Positions 55,885-64,000 of a stretch of DNA of 64,000 nt are shown here, in pieces. Location: positions 1-64,000 of the forward strand of contig AAVV01000002.1 in NCBI GenBank assembly GCA_000169115.1. Reading direction: 5' to 3'. Under the pieces are notes generated by a model. The model had not been told where the DNA came from. It ran no database searches and saw nothing but the letters and a program-made list of their open reading frames with translations. The stretch comes from a marine gamma proteobacterium HTCC2080. GTDB taxonomy: Bacteria; Pseudomonadota; Gammaproteobacteria; Pseudomonadales; Halieaceae. Numbering within the stretch: the stretch's first letter is position 1; every line of letters starts with the position of its first letter. The translations under genes and the position numbers were made by a program.

Positions 55885-56586
55885 ATGACTACCCACAAAG
55901 TCCTTATTGTTGATGACGAACTGCCTATACGCGATATGCTGCGAATGGCACTCGAAACCGCGGGGTATGAGTGTCTTGAAGCTGAGACAATAGATGCTGC
56001 TTATCACCAAATTGTTGACGATCGCCCCGATATTGTCCTGTTAGATTGGATGCTTCCAGGCGGCAGCGGCATTGAACTTTTGCGGCGCATCAAGCGTGCT
56101 GAGATGACTCAAGACTTGCCGGTGATTATGTTGACGGCAAAAGCCGCGGAGCACAACGTTATTCAGGGTCTCGACGTTGGTGCAGATGACTACATCACGA
56201 AACCCTTTGCCTTGAGAGAATTATTGGCAAGAATCAAGGCCCTACTGCGGCGTGCAAAGAGCTCGGATGACCGCAACCTGTTAGTCGTCAGGGATCTGAC
56301 AATCGATATTGATAGCCGTCGCGCGTTTGTGGGCGAGGAGGCGCTACAGTTGGGCCCTACTGAGTTCAATTTATTGCTGTTTTTTATGTCCCACCCAGAG
56401 AGAGCTTATACCCGTAGTCAACTTCTCGATCGGGTCTGGGGAGCTAACATTTATGTTGAGGAGCGGACGGTTGATGTGCATATTCGTCGACTACGCGCGG
56501 CTTTAGACGCCGCTGAGGGAGACTACAGCCAGCTTATTCAAACAGTGCGTGGAACAGGGTATCGCTTCTCTGAGCAAGGCGGTTAA
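55885..56586 (+). CDS. phoB: Phosphate regulon response regulator PhoB
   Basis: This 233-residue OmpR-type regulator has a receiver domain with Asp54 (IVLLDWMLPGGSG), the acidic pair VDDE near residue 9-12, Lys in YITKPFALREL, and a C-terminal winged helix (RTVDVHIRRLRAALD...VRGTGYRF). The match to PhoB is strong (LPGGSGIELLRRIK). AGGA precedes ATG 55885. It is followed after five bases by phoR; phosphate-starvation control is well established for the family. Confidence 0.94.
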   Translation: MTTHKVLIVDDELPIRDMLRMALETAGYECLEAETIDAAYHQIVDDRPDIVLLDWMLPGGSGIELLRRIKRAEMTQDLPVIMLTAKAAEHNVIQGLDVGADDYITKPFALRELLARIKALLRRAKSSDDRNLLVVRDLTIDIDSRRAFVGEEALQLGPTEFNLLLFFMSHPERAYTRSQLLDRVWGANIYVEERTVDVHIRRLRAALDAAEGDYSQLIQTVRGTGYRFSEQGG

Positions 56587-56591
56587 CGCAG

Positions 56592-57908
56592 ATGGTTCCC
56601 GTAAAAACCTTCCGCCGAGAGGTCCGCTCAGTTGTAGCTATTCTCTTGGTCGGGCTAGGCATTGGCTTTATCTTTGGTGAACTAGGTTGGGGTGTTGCGC
56701 TGGGGTTGGGGGTTATTCTATCGCTTTGGTCTTATCAGTTGCTGCGAGTTCAGCGTTGGATGCTGGATCCAACGGTAGAGCCGCCAAAAGCCGGCGGCAT
56801 TTGGGGCCTTTTTCTCGATAATATTTATGCCATTCAACGTCGTAATCGTGAAGCACAGTTGCGGCTTGAGTCCACGTTGGATTACCTGCAAGACTCACTG
56901 GCGGCGATGCGCGATGCGGCGATTATTGTTGATCCCCACGCTAACGTGGCTTGGGCCAATGATTCTGCTGACTTCCTGTTGGGTATAAACTTTCCTTCAG
57001 ACCAAGGTCAGCCGCTGCTTAATTTAATTAGCTCAATCGATTTTCGAGAATATTTTGAGACGGACGATTATTCTGATCCGCTTCGGGTGCTACCAGAGGG
57101 CGATAGGGGGCGTTGCCTTCAGTTTGAGGTGGCGAGGTTTGGCATGGGCGATCGGTTGGTTTTCGCCCGAGATGTCACTCGGACGTTTCGTCTCGAGCAA
57201 ATGCGCCGCGACTTCGTGGGTAATGTATCCCACGAGCTGAGAACCCCCCTGACAGTGATAAAGGGCTATATAGAGACCCTGCAATCATTGGAGGAATTCA
57301 GTGCAACTCGCTTCCAAAGGCCCCTAGAGCAAATGAGTCAACAAGCCCTTCGCATGGAAAATCTTGTTACCGATTTGTTATGGCTATCGCGCATTGAGGC
57401 GGTTGAGACCTTGAGAAAAACTGAGTTGATTGATGTGCCCGCGCTCATTGTCGGTATTGTGGCCGAGCTCCAACCCGCATTTCCCGACCGGCTGATTGCG
57501 CTGAACCAGGAAAGCGAGGCGGCGATACGGGGGGATGAGCGGGAGCTGCATAGCGCTTTGAGCAATTTAGTTATTAATTCGCTGAAGTATAGCGATGGTG
57601 ACGTGCGCTTGCGCTGGTGGTCAACAGAAAACAGCGCCATGTTCTCGGTAAGCGATATGGGCATCGGTATAGAGCCACATCACATAGCGCGGCTAACGGA
57701 AAGATTTTACAGAGTGGATAAAAGTCGCAGTAACGCTGGCGGTGGTACAGGCCTGGGTCTAGCGATTGTCAAACACGTTGCGAACTCACATCAGGCAGAG
57801 TTAACTATTGATTCAGAGGTTGGCGTGGGGAGTTGTTTCAGTTTGGCCTTTCCCTTCGACGCGGCTGACACCTTGCAACGCCTGTCTTACGAAGAAAACC
57901 ATACCTGA
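56592..57908 (+). CDS. phoR: Phosphate regulon sensor kinase PhoR
   Basis: The 438-residue histidine kinase has two N-terminal membrane helices close together (about residues 13-50) with no sizeable periplasmic domain, typical of PhoR, which senses phosphate via PstSCAB/PhoU. A PAS domain (about 100-195), the phosphoacceptor His214 in GNVSHELRTPLTVIKGY, and a HATPase domain with NLVINSLKYSD (N box) and GGGTGLGLAIVKH (G box) follow. It should phosphorylate PhoB. Confidence 0.94.
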   Translation: MVPVKTFRREVRSVVAILLVGLGIGFIFGELGWGVALGLGVILSLWSYQLLRVQRWMLDPTVEPPKAGGIWGLFLDNIYAIQRRNREAQLRLESTLDYLQDSLAAMRDAAIIVDPHANVAWANDSADFLLGINFPSDQGQPLLNLISSIDFREYFETDDYSDPLRVLPEGDRGRCLQFEVARFGMGDRLVFARDVTRTFRLEQMRRDFVGNVSHELRTPLTVIKGYIETLQSLEEFSATRFQRPLEQMSQQALRMENLVTDLLWLSRIEAVETLRKTELIDVPALIVGIVAELQPAFPDRLIALNQESEAAIRGDERELHSALSNLVINSLKYSDGDVRLRWWSTENSAMFSVSDMGIGIEPHHIARLTERFYRVDKSRSNAGGGTGLGLAIVKHVANSHQAELTIDSEVGVGSCFSLAFPFDAADTLQRLSYEENHT

Positions 57909-57933
57909 GAAGTGTGCTGTTTCCTATTTTCAA

Positions 57934-57959
57934 AGCGCCCAGCTGTGGGCTCTACTTTT
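57934..57959 (+). terminator. Probable Rho-independent terminator of phoBR
   Basis: GCCCA-GCTG-TGGGC forms a short GC-rich stem followed by TCTACTTTT. It begins about 28 bases after the phoR stop codon. Confidence 0.6.
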
Positions 57960-58057
57960 CCAAGTTGAACTTGTATGCAAGGTGTTTAACGACAATCGCT
58001 GACAGCGAAGGTGCTACTCAAGTATCCTAAGCAGGCACGCTTTACAGGCAAAGGATT

Positions 58058-59119
58058 ATGAGCAAATTCTGGAGTTCGGTTGTCAGTGGGCTCAAGCCCT
58101 ACACTCCGGGTGAGCAGCCAAAAGTACCCGGATTAATTAAGCTAAATACTAATGAGCATTGTTTGCAGCCCTCGAGGCATGCAATGGCAGTACTCAATGC
58201 AATGACGCCTGAGGCGCTCAGACGTTATCCCGATCCAGAATGTACCGCCTTACGGTCGGCTATCGCGCGTTGTGAGGGATTGTCTGTCGCTCAGGTTTTC
58301 GTTGGGAACGGCTCTGATGAGGTTTTAGCGCATATATTTCAGGGGCTTCTATCAAGCAGCGAGAGCCTAGTAACTCTCGACATTACTTATAGTTTCTATC
58401 CGGTTTGGGCCGCGCTCTATGGCTTGCAGTTAAAAACTGAATCGTTACATGATGATTTTTCAATCGACGTTAATCGATTGTCAGCCCAGAGGGATTCTAT
58501 CCTCATTGCTAACCCCAACGCGCCAACGGGTAGGGCGCTTGCGCTTAAAGACATTAAACGCTTGGTCGATAGCAATCCAGATCGGCTCGTAGTTGTTGAT
58601 GAGGCCTACTACGGATTTGGTTCCGAATCAGCGTCAACCTTGCTGTTAGAGGCAGAGAATTTAATCGTGACTCGAAGTCTATCCAAGTCACATGCCTTGG
58701 CCGGTTTGCGAGTCGGCTACGCCTTGGGCTCAGCAGCGTTGATCGAAGGTCTGACCCGAGTAAAGGACAGCTTTAACAGTTATCCACTCGATGCCAGTGC
58801 GCAATTAGTGGCTGAGGCGGCTATTCAGGACGAACAGTGGCTCAATGAAAGCAGTCAAACGGTGATAAAAAATCGCCTTGAGTTGACCGAGGCATTGCTC
58901 GATTTGGGCTTTGAGGTTTGTCCAAGCTCGGCTAACTTCGTTTTTGTGAAACACCCGGCTCATGAGGGTCGCGTGCTTTTTGAGCATCTCAGAGAGAGCA
59001 ATATTTTGGTCAGACGCTGGGATAAAGCGCCCATAGCCGACTATCTGCGTATTACCGTAGGGACAAAGGCGGAGTGTGCCGCGCTCCTGCAATGCCTTGC
59101 CGAAAAATGTGCGCTCTAA
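58058..59119 (+). CDS. hisC: Histidinol-phosphate aminotransferase
   Basis: This PLP-dependent class II aminotransferase (353 aa) has LNTNEHCLQPS near the N terminus, FVGNGSDEVL, IANPNAPTGRA, VVVDEAYYGF and the PLP Lys210 in RSLSKSHALAGLRVGY. It converts imidazole-acetol phosphate and glutamate to histidinol phosphate; some HisC paralogues use aromatic amino acids instead, and no other his gene is adjacent. AAAGG precedes the ATG. The 3' end overlaps the convergent ketosynthase gene by four bases. Confidence 0.9.
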   Translation: MSKFWSSVVSGLKPYTPGEQPKVPGLIKLNTNEHCLQPSRHAMAVLNAMTPEALRRYPDPECTALRSAIARCEGLSVAQVFVGNGSDEVLAHIFQGLLSSSESLVTLDITYSFYPVWAALYGLQLKTESLHDDFSIDVNRLSAQRDSILIANPNAPTGRALALKDIKRLVDSNPDRLVVVDEAYYGFGSESASTLLLEAENLIVTRSLSKSHALAGLRVGYALGSAALIEGLTRVKDSFNSYPLDASAQLVAEAAIQDEQWLNESSQTVIKNRLELTEALLDLGFEVCPSSANFVFVKHPAHEGRVLFEHLRESNILVRRWDKAPIADYLRITVGTKAECAALLQCLAEKCAL

Positions 59120-60243
59120 GTCGCGCGTAAGACCACGCTTCCGATAGAGTAGCCCGCACCAAAGGAGCATAGAACGCCCAGCTCACCCGCATTCAAGTCG
59201 TCCCTGTTCAGATGAAAGGCGATAATTGAACCTGCTGACGACGTGTTGGCATAGGCATCGAGAATGGTTGGAGACTCTTTTTCTGTAGGTTCTCGACCCA
59301 ATACTCGTCTGGCGATCAGGTCATTCATATTGCGATTCGCCTGATGCAACCACAGCCGGCTAAGCTGATCCGCCTGCAGGTTGAGGTCGGCGAGTTGCTC
59401 ATTAATTTGCTGAGCCACTGCAGGGCAGACTTCTTTAAAGACTTTGCGGCCCTCTTGAACAAAGAGCTTGTCGACAGCTCCAATACCGCGTTCATCAGCT
59501 CGATTCATGAACCCAAAGTTGTTTCGAATATTGTTCGAAAATATCGTCTGCAAGCGGGTATCTATAATCTCGAAGTTCGATTTTGCTCTAACGACGTCGG
59601 TAGCTTCGATGACAACTGCTGTTGCGACGTCGCCAAAAATGAAGTGAGCATCTCGATCTCGGAAATTCAGGTGTCCGGTGCAAATTTCCGGGTTGACCAT
59701 GAGAATTCGCCGAGCAGAGCCTGCACGTATTGAATCTCTGGCCTGCTGGATGCCGAATGTTGCAGAGGAGCAAGCGACGTTCATATCGAATGCAAACCCT
59801 TTTGCACCGAGAGCATCTTGTATTTCTACGGCCATGGCGGGATAGGCGCGCTGCATATTTGAAGCGGCCACAATCACCGCGTCTAAATCTGAGGCAACTA
59901 AGTCTGCAGCCTCAAGAGCTTGTCGGGCGGCCTTTACACCGATTTCAGCCATGACAGACAGTTCGCTATTAGGGCGCTCTGCCAATTGGGGGGCCATTCT
60001 TTGGGGGTCGATAATGCCTGACTTGTTCAGTACGTAGCGAGATTTTATTCCCGAGGCCTTTTCAATAAAAGCTGTCGATGAGTAGGTGCGAGCCTCTACC
60101 TCGCCTTTAGCGATGGCTTCGCTATGCTCCTCATTAAATAAATCGACCCAGGCATTGAATGCCGTTACCAGTTCGTCGTTGCTGACGGACTCCTCAGGTG
60201 TGAAAAGTCCAGTACCACTGATAACTGCATCGGTCTGCTTCAT
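59116..60243 (-). CDS. FabH2-like beta-ketoacyl-ACP synthase III (PA3286 type)
   Basis: This 375-residue thiolase-fold ketosynthase has the Cys-His-Asn triad visible: Cys158 in NVACSSATFGIQ, His300 in LWLHQANRNM and Asn333 in YANTSSAGSI. Long stretches (FIEKASGIKSR, VNPEICTGHLNFRDRD, SFGAGYSIGSV) match Pseudomonas aeruginosa PA3286, which condenses octanoyl-CoA with malonyl-ACP and so moves beta-oxidation products into fatty acid synthesis. The same role is likely here by homology. It lies 36 bases behind gltA, with its own ATG. Confidence 0.93.
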   Translation of the reverse strand: MKQTDAVISGTGLFTPEESVSNDELVTAFNAWVDLFNEEHSEAIAKGEVEARTYSSTAFIEKASGIKSRYVLNKSGIIDPQRMAPQLAERPNSELSVMAEIGVKAARQALEAADLVASDLDAVIVAASNMQRAYPAMAVEIQDALGAKGFAFDMNVACSSATFGIQQARDSIRAGSARRILMVNPEICTGHLNFRDRDAHFIFGDVATAVVIEATDVVRAKSNFEIIDTRLQTIFSNNIRNNFGFMNRADERGIGAVDKLFVQEGRKVFKEVCPAVAQQINEQLADLNLQADQLSRLWLHQANRNMNDLIARRVLGREPTEKESPTILDAYANTSSAGSIIAFHLNRDDLNAGELGVLCSFGAGYSIGSVVLRAT

Positions 60244-60279
60244 TTCAACCCCTATGCCGATTGGTAACTAGCCCGCGGT

Positions 60280-61575
60280 TTACCGCTTATCTAGTGGCAA
60301 GTAATCGCGCTGTTGGTAACCGGTATACAGCTGTCTAGGGCGGCCGATTCTGTAGCTACCGGAAATCATTTCATTCCAATGCGCGACCCAACCCACCGTT
60401 CGACCAATAGCAAAAATCACCGTAAACATCGACGTGGGTATGCCCAAAGCTTTTAGGATAATTCCAGAGTAGAAATCAACGTTTGGATAAAGCTTCTTTT
60501 CGATGAAATAAGGGTCTTGCAGCGCGATTTCTTCGAGTCGTTTTGCAATTTCCAGCATCTCATCGTGAATGCCCAGTTCAGCAAGCACCTCATCGGCGGC
60601 TTGTTTCATGACTTTCGCGCGAGGGTCAAAGTTCTTGTAAACCCGGTGCCCAAAGCCCATGAGCCGGAATGGGTCATTTTTGTCTTTGGCTTTGGCGATA
60701 AATTTGTCAATGTTGTCGACGGTGCCAATTTCTTCCAGCATTTTCACTACCGCTTCGTTAGCACCACCATGAGATGGGCCCCACAGTGCGGCAATTCCAG
60801 CGGCGATGCATGCAAATGGGTTTGCCTGAGATGAGCCTGCCAGTCTAACCGTTGAAGTTGATGCGTTTTGCTCGTGATCGGCGTGTAGCAGGAAAATTCG
60901 ATCTATAGCGCGTGCAATCGTGGGTGAAATTTTGCTGGGCTCGCAGGGCACACCAAACATCATGTGCAGAAAATTAGTGGCGTAGTCCATGCTGTTATCG
61001 GGGTACATAAAGGGCTGGCCAATACTGAACTTATAGCTCATGGCTGCAATGGTCGGCATCTTCGCAATGAGCCGGAAGGCTGCGACTTTTCGATGGTAGG
61101 GGTCGGAGATGTCTGTTGAGTCGTGGTAAAAGGCCGATAGTGCGCCTACCACACCGCACATAATTGCCATCGGGTGGGCATCTCGGCGGAAACCATTGAA
61201 AAACGTTCGTATTTGCTCGTGAACCATCGTGTGCTGGTGCATTGTGCTGACAAAATCGTCTCGTTCAGCGGCAGAGGGAAGCTCTCCGTACAGCAATAGA
61301 TAACAAGTTTCTAGGTAATTGCTCTCTGCAGCCAGCTGCTCAATTGGGTAGCCTCGGTGCAAGAGGATGCCTTTTTCGCCATCAATGAAGGTGATTTTTG
61401 ATTCGCAGGCCGCCGTTGAGGTAAAGCCGGGATCGTAGGTAAAAAGCCCGTTGCCAGTGAGGCTCCCCACACCAACGACATCTGGGCCTAATTCGGCTTG
61501 AAGAACTGGCAAATCAATGGTGTCAACAGATCCATTTCCATGATCTATCGACAGTGTGGCTTTTTTATCACTCAT
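60280..61575 (-). CDS. gltA: Citrate synthase (type II)
   Basis: GltA condenses acetyl-CoA and oxaloacetate at the TCA-cycle entry. The 431-residue protein matches the hexameric, NADH-sensitive type II family, with catalytic His269 ([15 protein letters not shown]), His310 ([14 protein letters not shown]) and Asp367 (NVDFYSG). An N-terminal beta domain precedes the core. AGGA stands seven bases before the ATG. It diverges from sdhCDA across a 191-base region holding promoters for both. Confidence 0.96.
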   Translation of the reverse strand: MSDKKATLSIDHGNGSVDTIDLPVLQAELGPDVVGVGSLTGNGLFTYDPGFTSTAACESKITFIDGEKGILLHRGYPIEQLAAESNYLETCYLLLYGELPSAAERDDFVSTMHQHTMVHEQIRTFFNGFRRDAHPMAIMCGVVGALSAFYHDSTDISDPYHRKVAAFRLIAKMPTIAAMSYKFSIGQPFMYPDNSMDYATNFLHMMFGVPCEPSKISPTIARAIDRIFLLHADHEQNASTSTVRLAGSSQANPFACIAAGIAALWGPSHGGANEAVVKMLEEIGTVDNIDKFIAKAKDKNDPFRLMGFGHRVYKNFDPRAKVMKQAADEVLAELGIHDEMLEIAKRLEEIALQDPYFIEKKLYPNVDFYSGIILKALGIPTSMFTVIFAIGRTVGWVAHWNEMISGSYRIGRPRQLYTGYQQRDYLPLDKR

Positions 61576-61612
61576 CAGTAATTCCTGGGACAGCGGTTGC
61601 GGGGAGCGCCAA

Positions 61613-61640
61613 ACTATATGCCGCGCTCAGAGAAAGTCAA
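61613..61640 (-). promoter_or_regulatory. Candidate sigma70 promoter of gltA
   Basis: On the minus strand TTGACT (+ strand 61635-61640) and TATAGT (61613-61618) are separated by 16 bases, close to the sigma70 consensus, about 40 bases before the gltA ATG. Confidence 0.6.
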
Positions 61641-61688
61641 TTTAGATTGTAAACAGTAGAGTTATTTAAAACGGTTTGAAACATAAAA

Positions 61689-61717
61689 TTGTCAGCGGTG
61701 TGACGTAAGCATATAAT
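61689..61717 (+). promoter_or_regulatory. Sigma70-type promoter of sdhCDA
   Basis: TTGTCA (61689-61694) and a perfect TATAAT (61712-61717) are separated by 17 bases. The sdhC start is 50 bases downstream of the -10 element. Confidence 0.8.
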
Positions 61718-61753
61718 GTGCCGCGGCGTTTTACGCCTTCCACTCGCCAACGC

Positions 61754-61759
61754 AAGGAG
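61754..61759 (+). promoter_or_regulatory. Ribosome binding site fixing the TTG start of sdhC
   Basis: AAGGAG lies seven bases before TTG 61767, the point where SdhC similarity begins. No ATG in frame gives a sensible N terminus. Confidence 0.7.
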
Positions 61760-61766
61760 CGACCCT

Positions 61767-62156
61767 TTGAAACCTACGGTTAGCAAGGACAAACGTCCGG
61801 TCAATCTGGATCTCGGCTCCATGCAGCTGCCGATCACGGCTTACGTATCTATTACCCACCGGCTGTCTGGTGTGTTTTTGTTCTTGGTAAGCGGACTCAT
61901 GGTCTGGGCACTTGATACCAGCCTTCGTTCAGAAGAGGGCTTTAACAGTGTTGCGTCAACGCTGACTATGCCGCTTAGCAAAGCAATTCTTTGGTTAATA
62001 GCGTCCGCGCTCAGTTACCACGCATTGTCAGGGGTCAAGCACATCATTATGGACTTCGGGATTGGCGAAACAATGCAGGGTGGTGTGACTGGTGCGCGAA
62101 TCGTTATTGCTCTGGCGATATGTCTCGCTGTTTTTTGGGGTGTTGTTATATGGTAA
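61767..62156 (+). CDS. sdhC: Succinate dehydrogenase cytochrome b556 subunit SdhC
   Basis: This 129-residue inner membrane subunit anchors SdhAB and binds haem b and quinone. It has RPVNLDLGSMQLPITAYVSI, then THRLSGVFLF and SYHALSGVKHIIMD, whose first His is the haem ligand in the family, and three transmembrane helices. The start is TTG 61767 with an ideal AAGGAG. Its stop overlaps sdhD by seven bases. A perfect -10 and good -35 precede it. Confidence 0.95.
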   Translation: MKPTVSKDKRPVNLDLGSMQLPITAYVSITHRLSGVFLFLVSGLMVWALDTSLRSEEGFNSVASTLTMPLSKAILWLIASALSYHALSGVKHIIMDFGIGETMQGGVTGARIVIALAICLAVFWGVVIW

Positions 62157-62509
62157 CTCAGGTCACTAGCTTTAGCCGTTCAGGTTTGTCTGATTGGTTA
62201 ATCCAGCGCGTTACAAGCTTGATTTTACTCGCCTATTTCATTTGTCTTGCCGGTATTTTGCTGGGAGGCGTTGACTACGGCGCGTGGAAAGCCATGCATG
62301 ACACAACAGCTATGCGAATCTTTACGCTATTGGCGGCAATGTCGCTGGCGGCTCACGCTTGGATTGGTCTTTGGGCGGTTTACACAGATTATCTCACCGA
62401 GCGAATGTTGGGGCCACGAGGCAACTTAATTCGACGATTTTGCCAGCTGGGCACCGTACTTGCGCTTGTGATTTATCTGCTTTGGGTCATAGAAATTCTT
62501 TGGGGCTAA
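62150..62509 (+). CDS. sdhD: Succinate dehydrogenase membrane anchor SdhD
   Basis: This 119-residue protein has three transmembrane helices and the motifs DWLIQRVTSLILLAYF and AHAWIGLWAVYTDYL, the latter carrying the His equivalent to the second haem ligand and the Tyr/Asp of the quinone site. ATG 62150 overlaps the sdhC stop by seven bases. It pairs with SdhC in complex II. Confidence 0.95.
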   Translation: MVTQVTSFSRSGLSDWLIQRVTSLILLAYFICLAGILLGGVDYGAWKAMHDTTAMRIFTLLAAMSLAAHAWIGLWAVYTDYLTERMLGPRGNLIRRFCQLGTVLALVIYLLWVIEILWG

Positions 62510-62576
62510 CCTCTCTCGCTTGGATTTTGTGAGATTTGCGCTATAACCCCGCCTAACTGTGCGATTGGAGTTGAGA

Positions 62577-64000
62577 ATGCGAACTATTTCTTTTGATGGA
62601 GTCATTGTAGGTGGCGGCGGCGCTGGCATGCGCGCTGCCCTGCAGCTGTCACAGTCCGGCTACAAAACAGCCGTGATTTCTAAGGTGTTCCCCACGCGCT
62701 CACACACAGTGTCCGCACAGGGCGGCATCACTTGCGCGATCGCTAGTTCTGACCCTAACGATGATTGGCGCTGGCATATGTACGATACCGTCAAGGGCTC
62801 TGACTACATAGGCGATCAAGATGCGATCGAATACATGTGTTCAGTGGGGCCCGAGGCAATTTTCGAACTGGAGCACATGGGGCTTCCATTCTCACGCACG
62901 GAAGAGGGCCGTATATATCAGAGACCCTTTGGCGGGCAGTCCAAGGATTACGGCAAGGGGGGGCAGGCAGCTCGTACCTGTGCAGCTGCCGATCGCACAG
63001 GTCATGCTCTGCTGCACACTCTGTACCAAAATAACGTCAAAAACGAGACCGTATTCTTCAATGAGTGGTTTGCCGTTGATTTGGTGAAAAACCAAGACGG
63101 AGCAGTAACCGGTGTTATCGCCATCTGCATAGAGACGGGTGAGACTGTTTTTGTTAAGTCCAAGGCAACGGTTTTTGCTACCGGCGGGGCAGGGCGTATC
63201 TACGCATCGACAACGAATGCTCATATCAACACGGGCGACGGCATCGGTATGGGATTGCGCGCCGGTGTGCCCGTGCAAGACATGGAAATGTGGCAGTTCC
63301 ATCCTACCGGCATTTACGGCGCTGGAACGCTCGTCACAGAGGGTTGCAGAGGTGAAGGCGGTTATTTGGTCAATAAAGATGGCGAGCGATTCATGGAGCG
63401 TTACGCGCCCAACGCTAAAGACCTTGCTGGACGCGATGTTGTGGCTCGGTCTATGGTGCTTGAGATCCTTGAAGGCCGAGGTTGTGGTGAGCACGGTGAC
63501 CACGTCAAACTCAAGCTGGATCATTTGGGAGAGGATGTTCTTGAGTCTCGATTGCCCGGCATTTGCGAGCTCAGTCGCACCTTCGCCCACGTTGACCCTG
63601 TAAAAGAGCCCATTCCAGTGGTTCCAACCTGTCATTACATGATGGGAGGAATTCCCACGAACGTTAACGGTCAGGCCATCACCGTCGATGACCAAGGCAA
63701 TGATCACATCATCCCTGGACTCTACGCCTGCGGTGAAGTCGCTTGCGTTTCAGTTCACGGAGCTAATCGCCTTGGTGGCAATTCGCTGTTAGACCTTGTT
63801 GTCTTCGGTCGTGCTTCGGGGCTGTTCATCGAGAGCGCTCTTCGTGATGGTATTGAGCTGCGAGAATCTGCCCAGAGTGATATTGACGCTGCCGGCGATC
63901 GGTTGCGCCATCTCAATGAAAATTCGGGGGGCGAGAACGTCGCAGAGCTGCGCCGTGAGCTGCAAAGCACTATGCAGAACCACTTCGGAGTATTCCGCCG
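62577..64000 (+). CDS. sdhA: Succinate dehydrogenase flavoprotein subunit SdhA (cut by window end)
   Basis: Only the first 474 codons are in the window. The reading frame begins [20 protein letters not shown] (FAD dinucleotide fold), includes the FAD-attachment His in [12 protein letters not shown], the active-site block [20 protein letters not shown] with [16 protein letters not shown] and [19 protein letters not shown]. It oxidises succinate to fumarate, passing electrons to SdhB, which should lie beyond the window. TGGAG stands six bases before ATG 62577. Confidence 0.97.
   Translation, partial: MRTISFDGVIVGGGGAGMRAALQLSQSGYKTAVISKVFPTRSHTVSAQGGITCAIASSDPNDDWRWHMYDTVKGSDYIGDQDAIEYMCSVGPEAIFELEHMGLPFSRTEEGRIYQRPFGGQSKDYGKGGQAARTCAAADRTGHALLHTLYQNNVKNETVFFNEWFAVDLVKNQDGAVTGVIAICIETGETVFVKSKATVFATGGAGRIYASTTNAHINTGDGIGMGLRAGVPVQDMEMWQFHPTGIYGAGTLVTEGCRGEGGYLVNKDGERFMERYAPNAKDLAGRDVVARSMVLEILEGRGCGEHGDHVKLKLDHLGEDVLESRLPGICELSRTFAHVDPVKEPIPVVPTCHYMMGGIPTNVNGQAITVDDQGNDHIIPGLYACGEVACVSVHGANRLGGNSLLDLVVFGRASGLFIESALRDGIELRESAQSDIDAAGDRLRHLNENSGGENVAELRRELQSTMQNHFGVFR

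Overview
The window is a dense stretch of chromosome from a marine-type, aerobic, heterotrophic gammaproteobacterium. Support for this comes from gene order (smc-zipA-ligA followed by a lysozyme-fold lipoprotein; a complete System I ccmABCDEFGHI cluster; gltA divergent from sdhCDA; tesA divergent from ybbA; phoB-phoR), from two large TonB-dependent receptors, and from a close FabH2-type ketosynthase known from Pseudomonas. A relative of the OM60/NOR5 (Halieaceae) or SAR92 groups is my inference; no rRNA gene is present to test it. I recognise no tRNA, rRNA, CRISPR array, insertion sequence or prophage.

Layout. 1-2640: TonB-dependent receptor with its terminator, then a poorly occupied stretch to 3.2 kb. 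3.2-7.1 kb: MAPEG membrane protein, a small Trp-rich protein, an acyl-CoA synthetase and a divergent YdjM-type membrane protein. 7.1-12.3 kb: a sulfate block made of sat and cysC, a divergent LysR regulator with a perfect T-N11-A palindrome in front of it, and a SulP anion transporter coupled to a tandem universal stress protein. 12.5-17.9 kb: an AI-2E family transporter, then a tightly packed efflux operon (outer membrane factor, HlyD adaptor, DUF2955 membrane protein, two-TM channel-like protein). 17.9-25.2 kb: carboxylesterase lipoprotein, uridine-kinase-like P-loop protein, HNH protein overlapping an exported glutathione peroxidase, alpha/beta hydrolase, acyltransferase, EamA transporter, HAD phosphatase. 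25.2-28.8 kb: a peroxide-defence block of rubrerythrin, Fe-S protein and DUF3501 divergent from oxyR, with an OxyR-like operator between them. 28.8-31.7 kb: a second TonB-dependent receptor with the decayed 3' end of another receptor beside it.

32-36.3 kb (minus): tesA, a K+ channel, ygiQ and ytfJ, each overlapping the next by 4 bases, so probably one translationally coupled unit. Divergent from it, with overlapping start codons, are ybbA and its FtsX-type permease. 39.4-48.5 kb: mdh (minus), then ttcA and the nine ccm genes for cytochrome c maturation. 48.6-55.8 kb: smc, zipA, ligA and the SLT-domain lipoprotein (chromosome organisation, division, replication, cell wall). 55.9-57.9 kb: phoB-phoR with a PhoB-like box. 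58-60.2 kb: hisC convergent with the FabH2-like ketosynthase. 60.3-64 kb: gltA divergent from sdhC-sdhD-sdhA (sdhA runs off the end), with good sigma70-type promoters facing both ways.

Most of the window is core metabolism. The parts most worth testing are the OxyR/rubrerythrin/Fe-S/DUF3501 module, the sulfate activation plus SulP-Usp locus, the pump operon carrying a channel-like subunit, the tesA-channel-ygiQ-ytfJ unit, a TonB receptor remnant and several unexplained palindromes.
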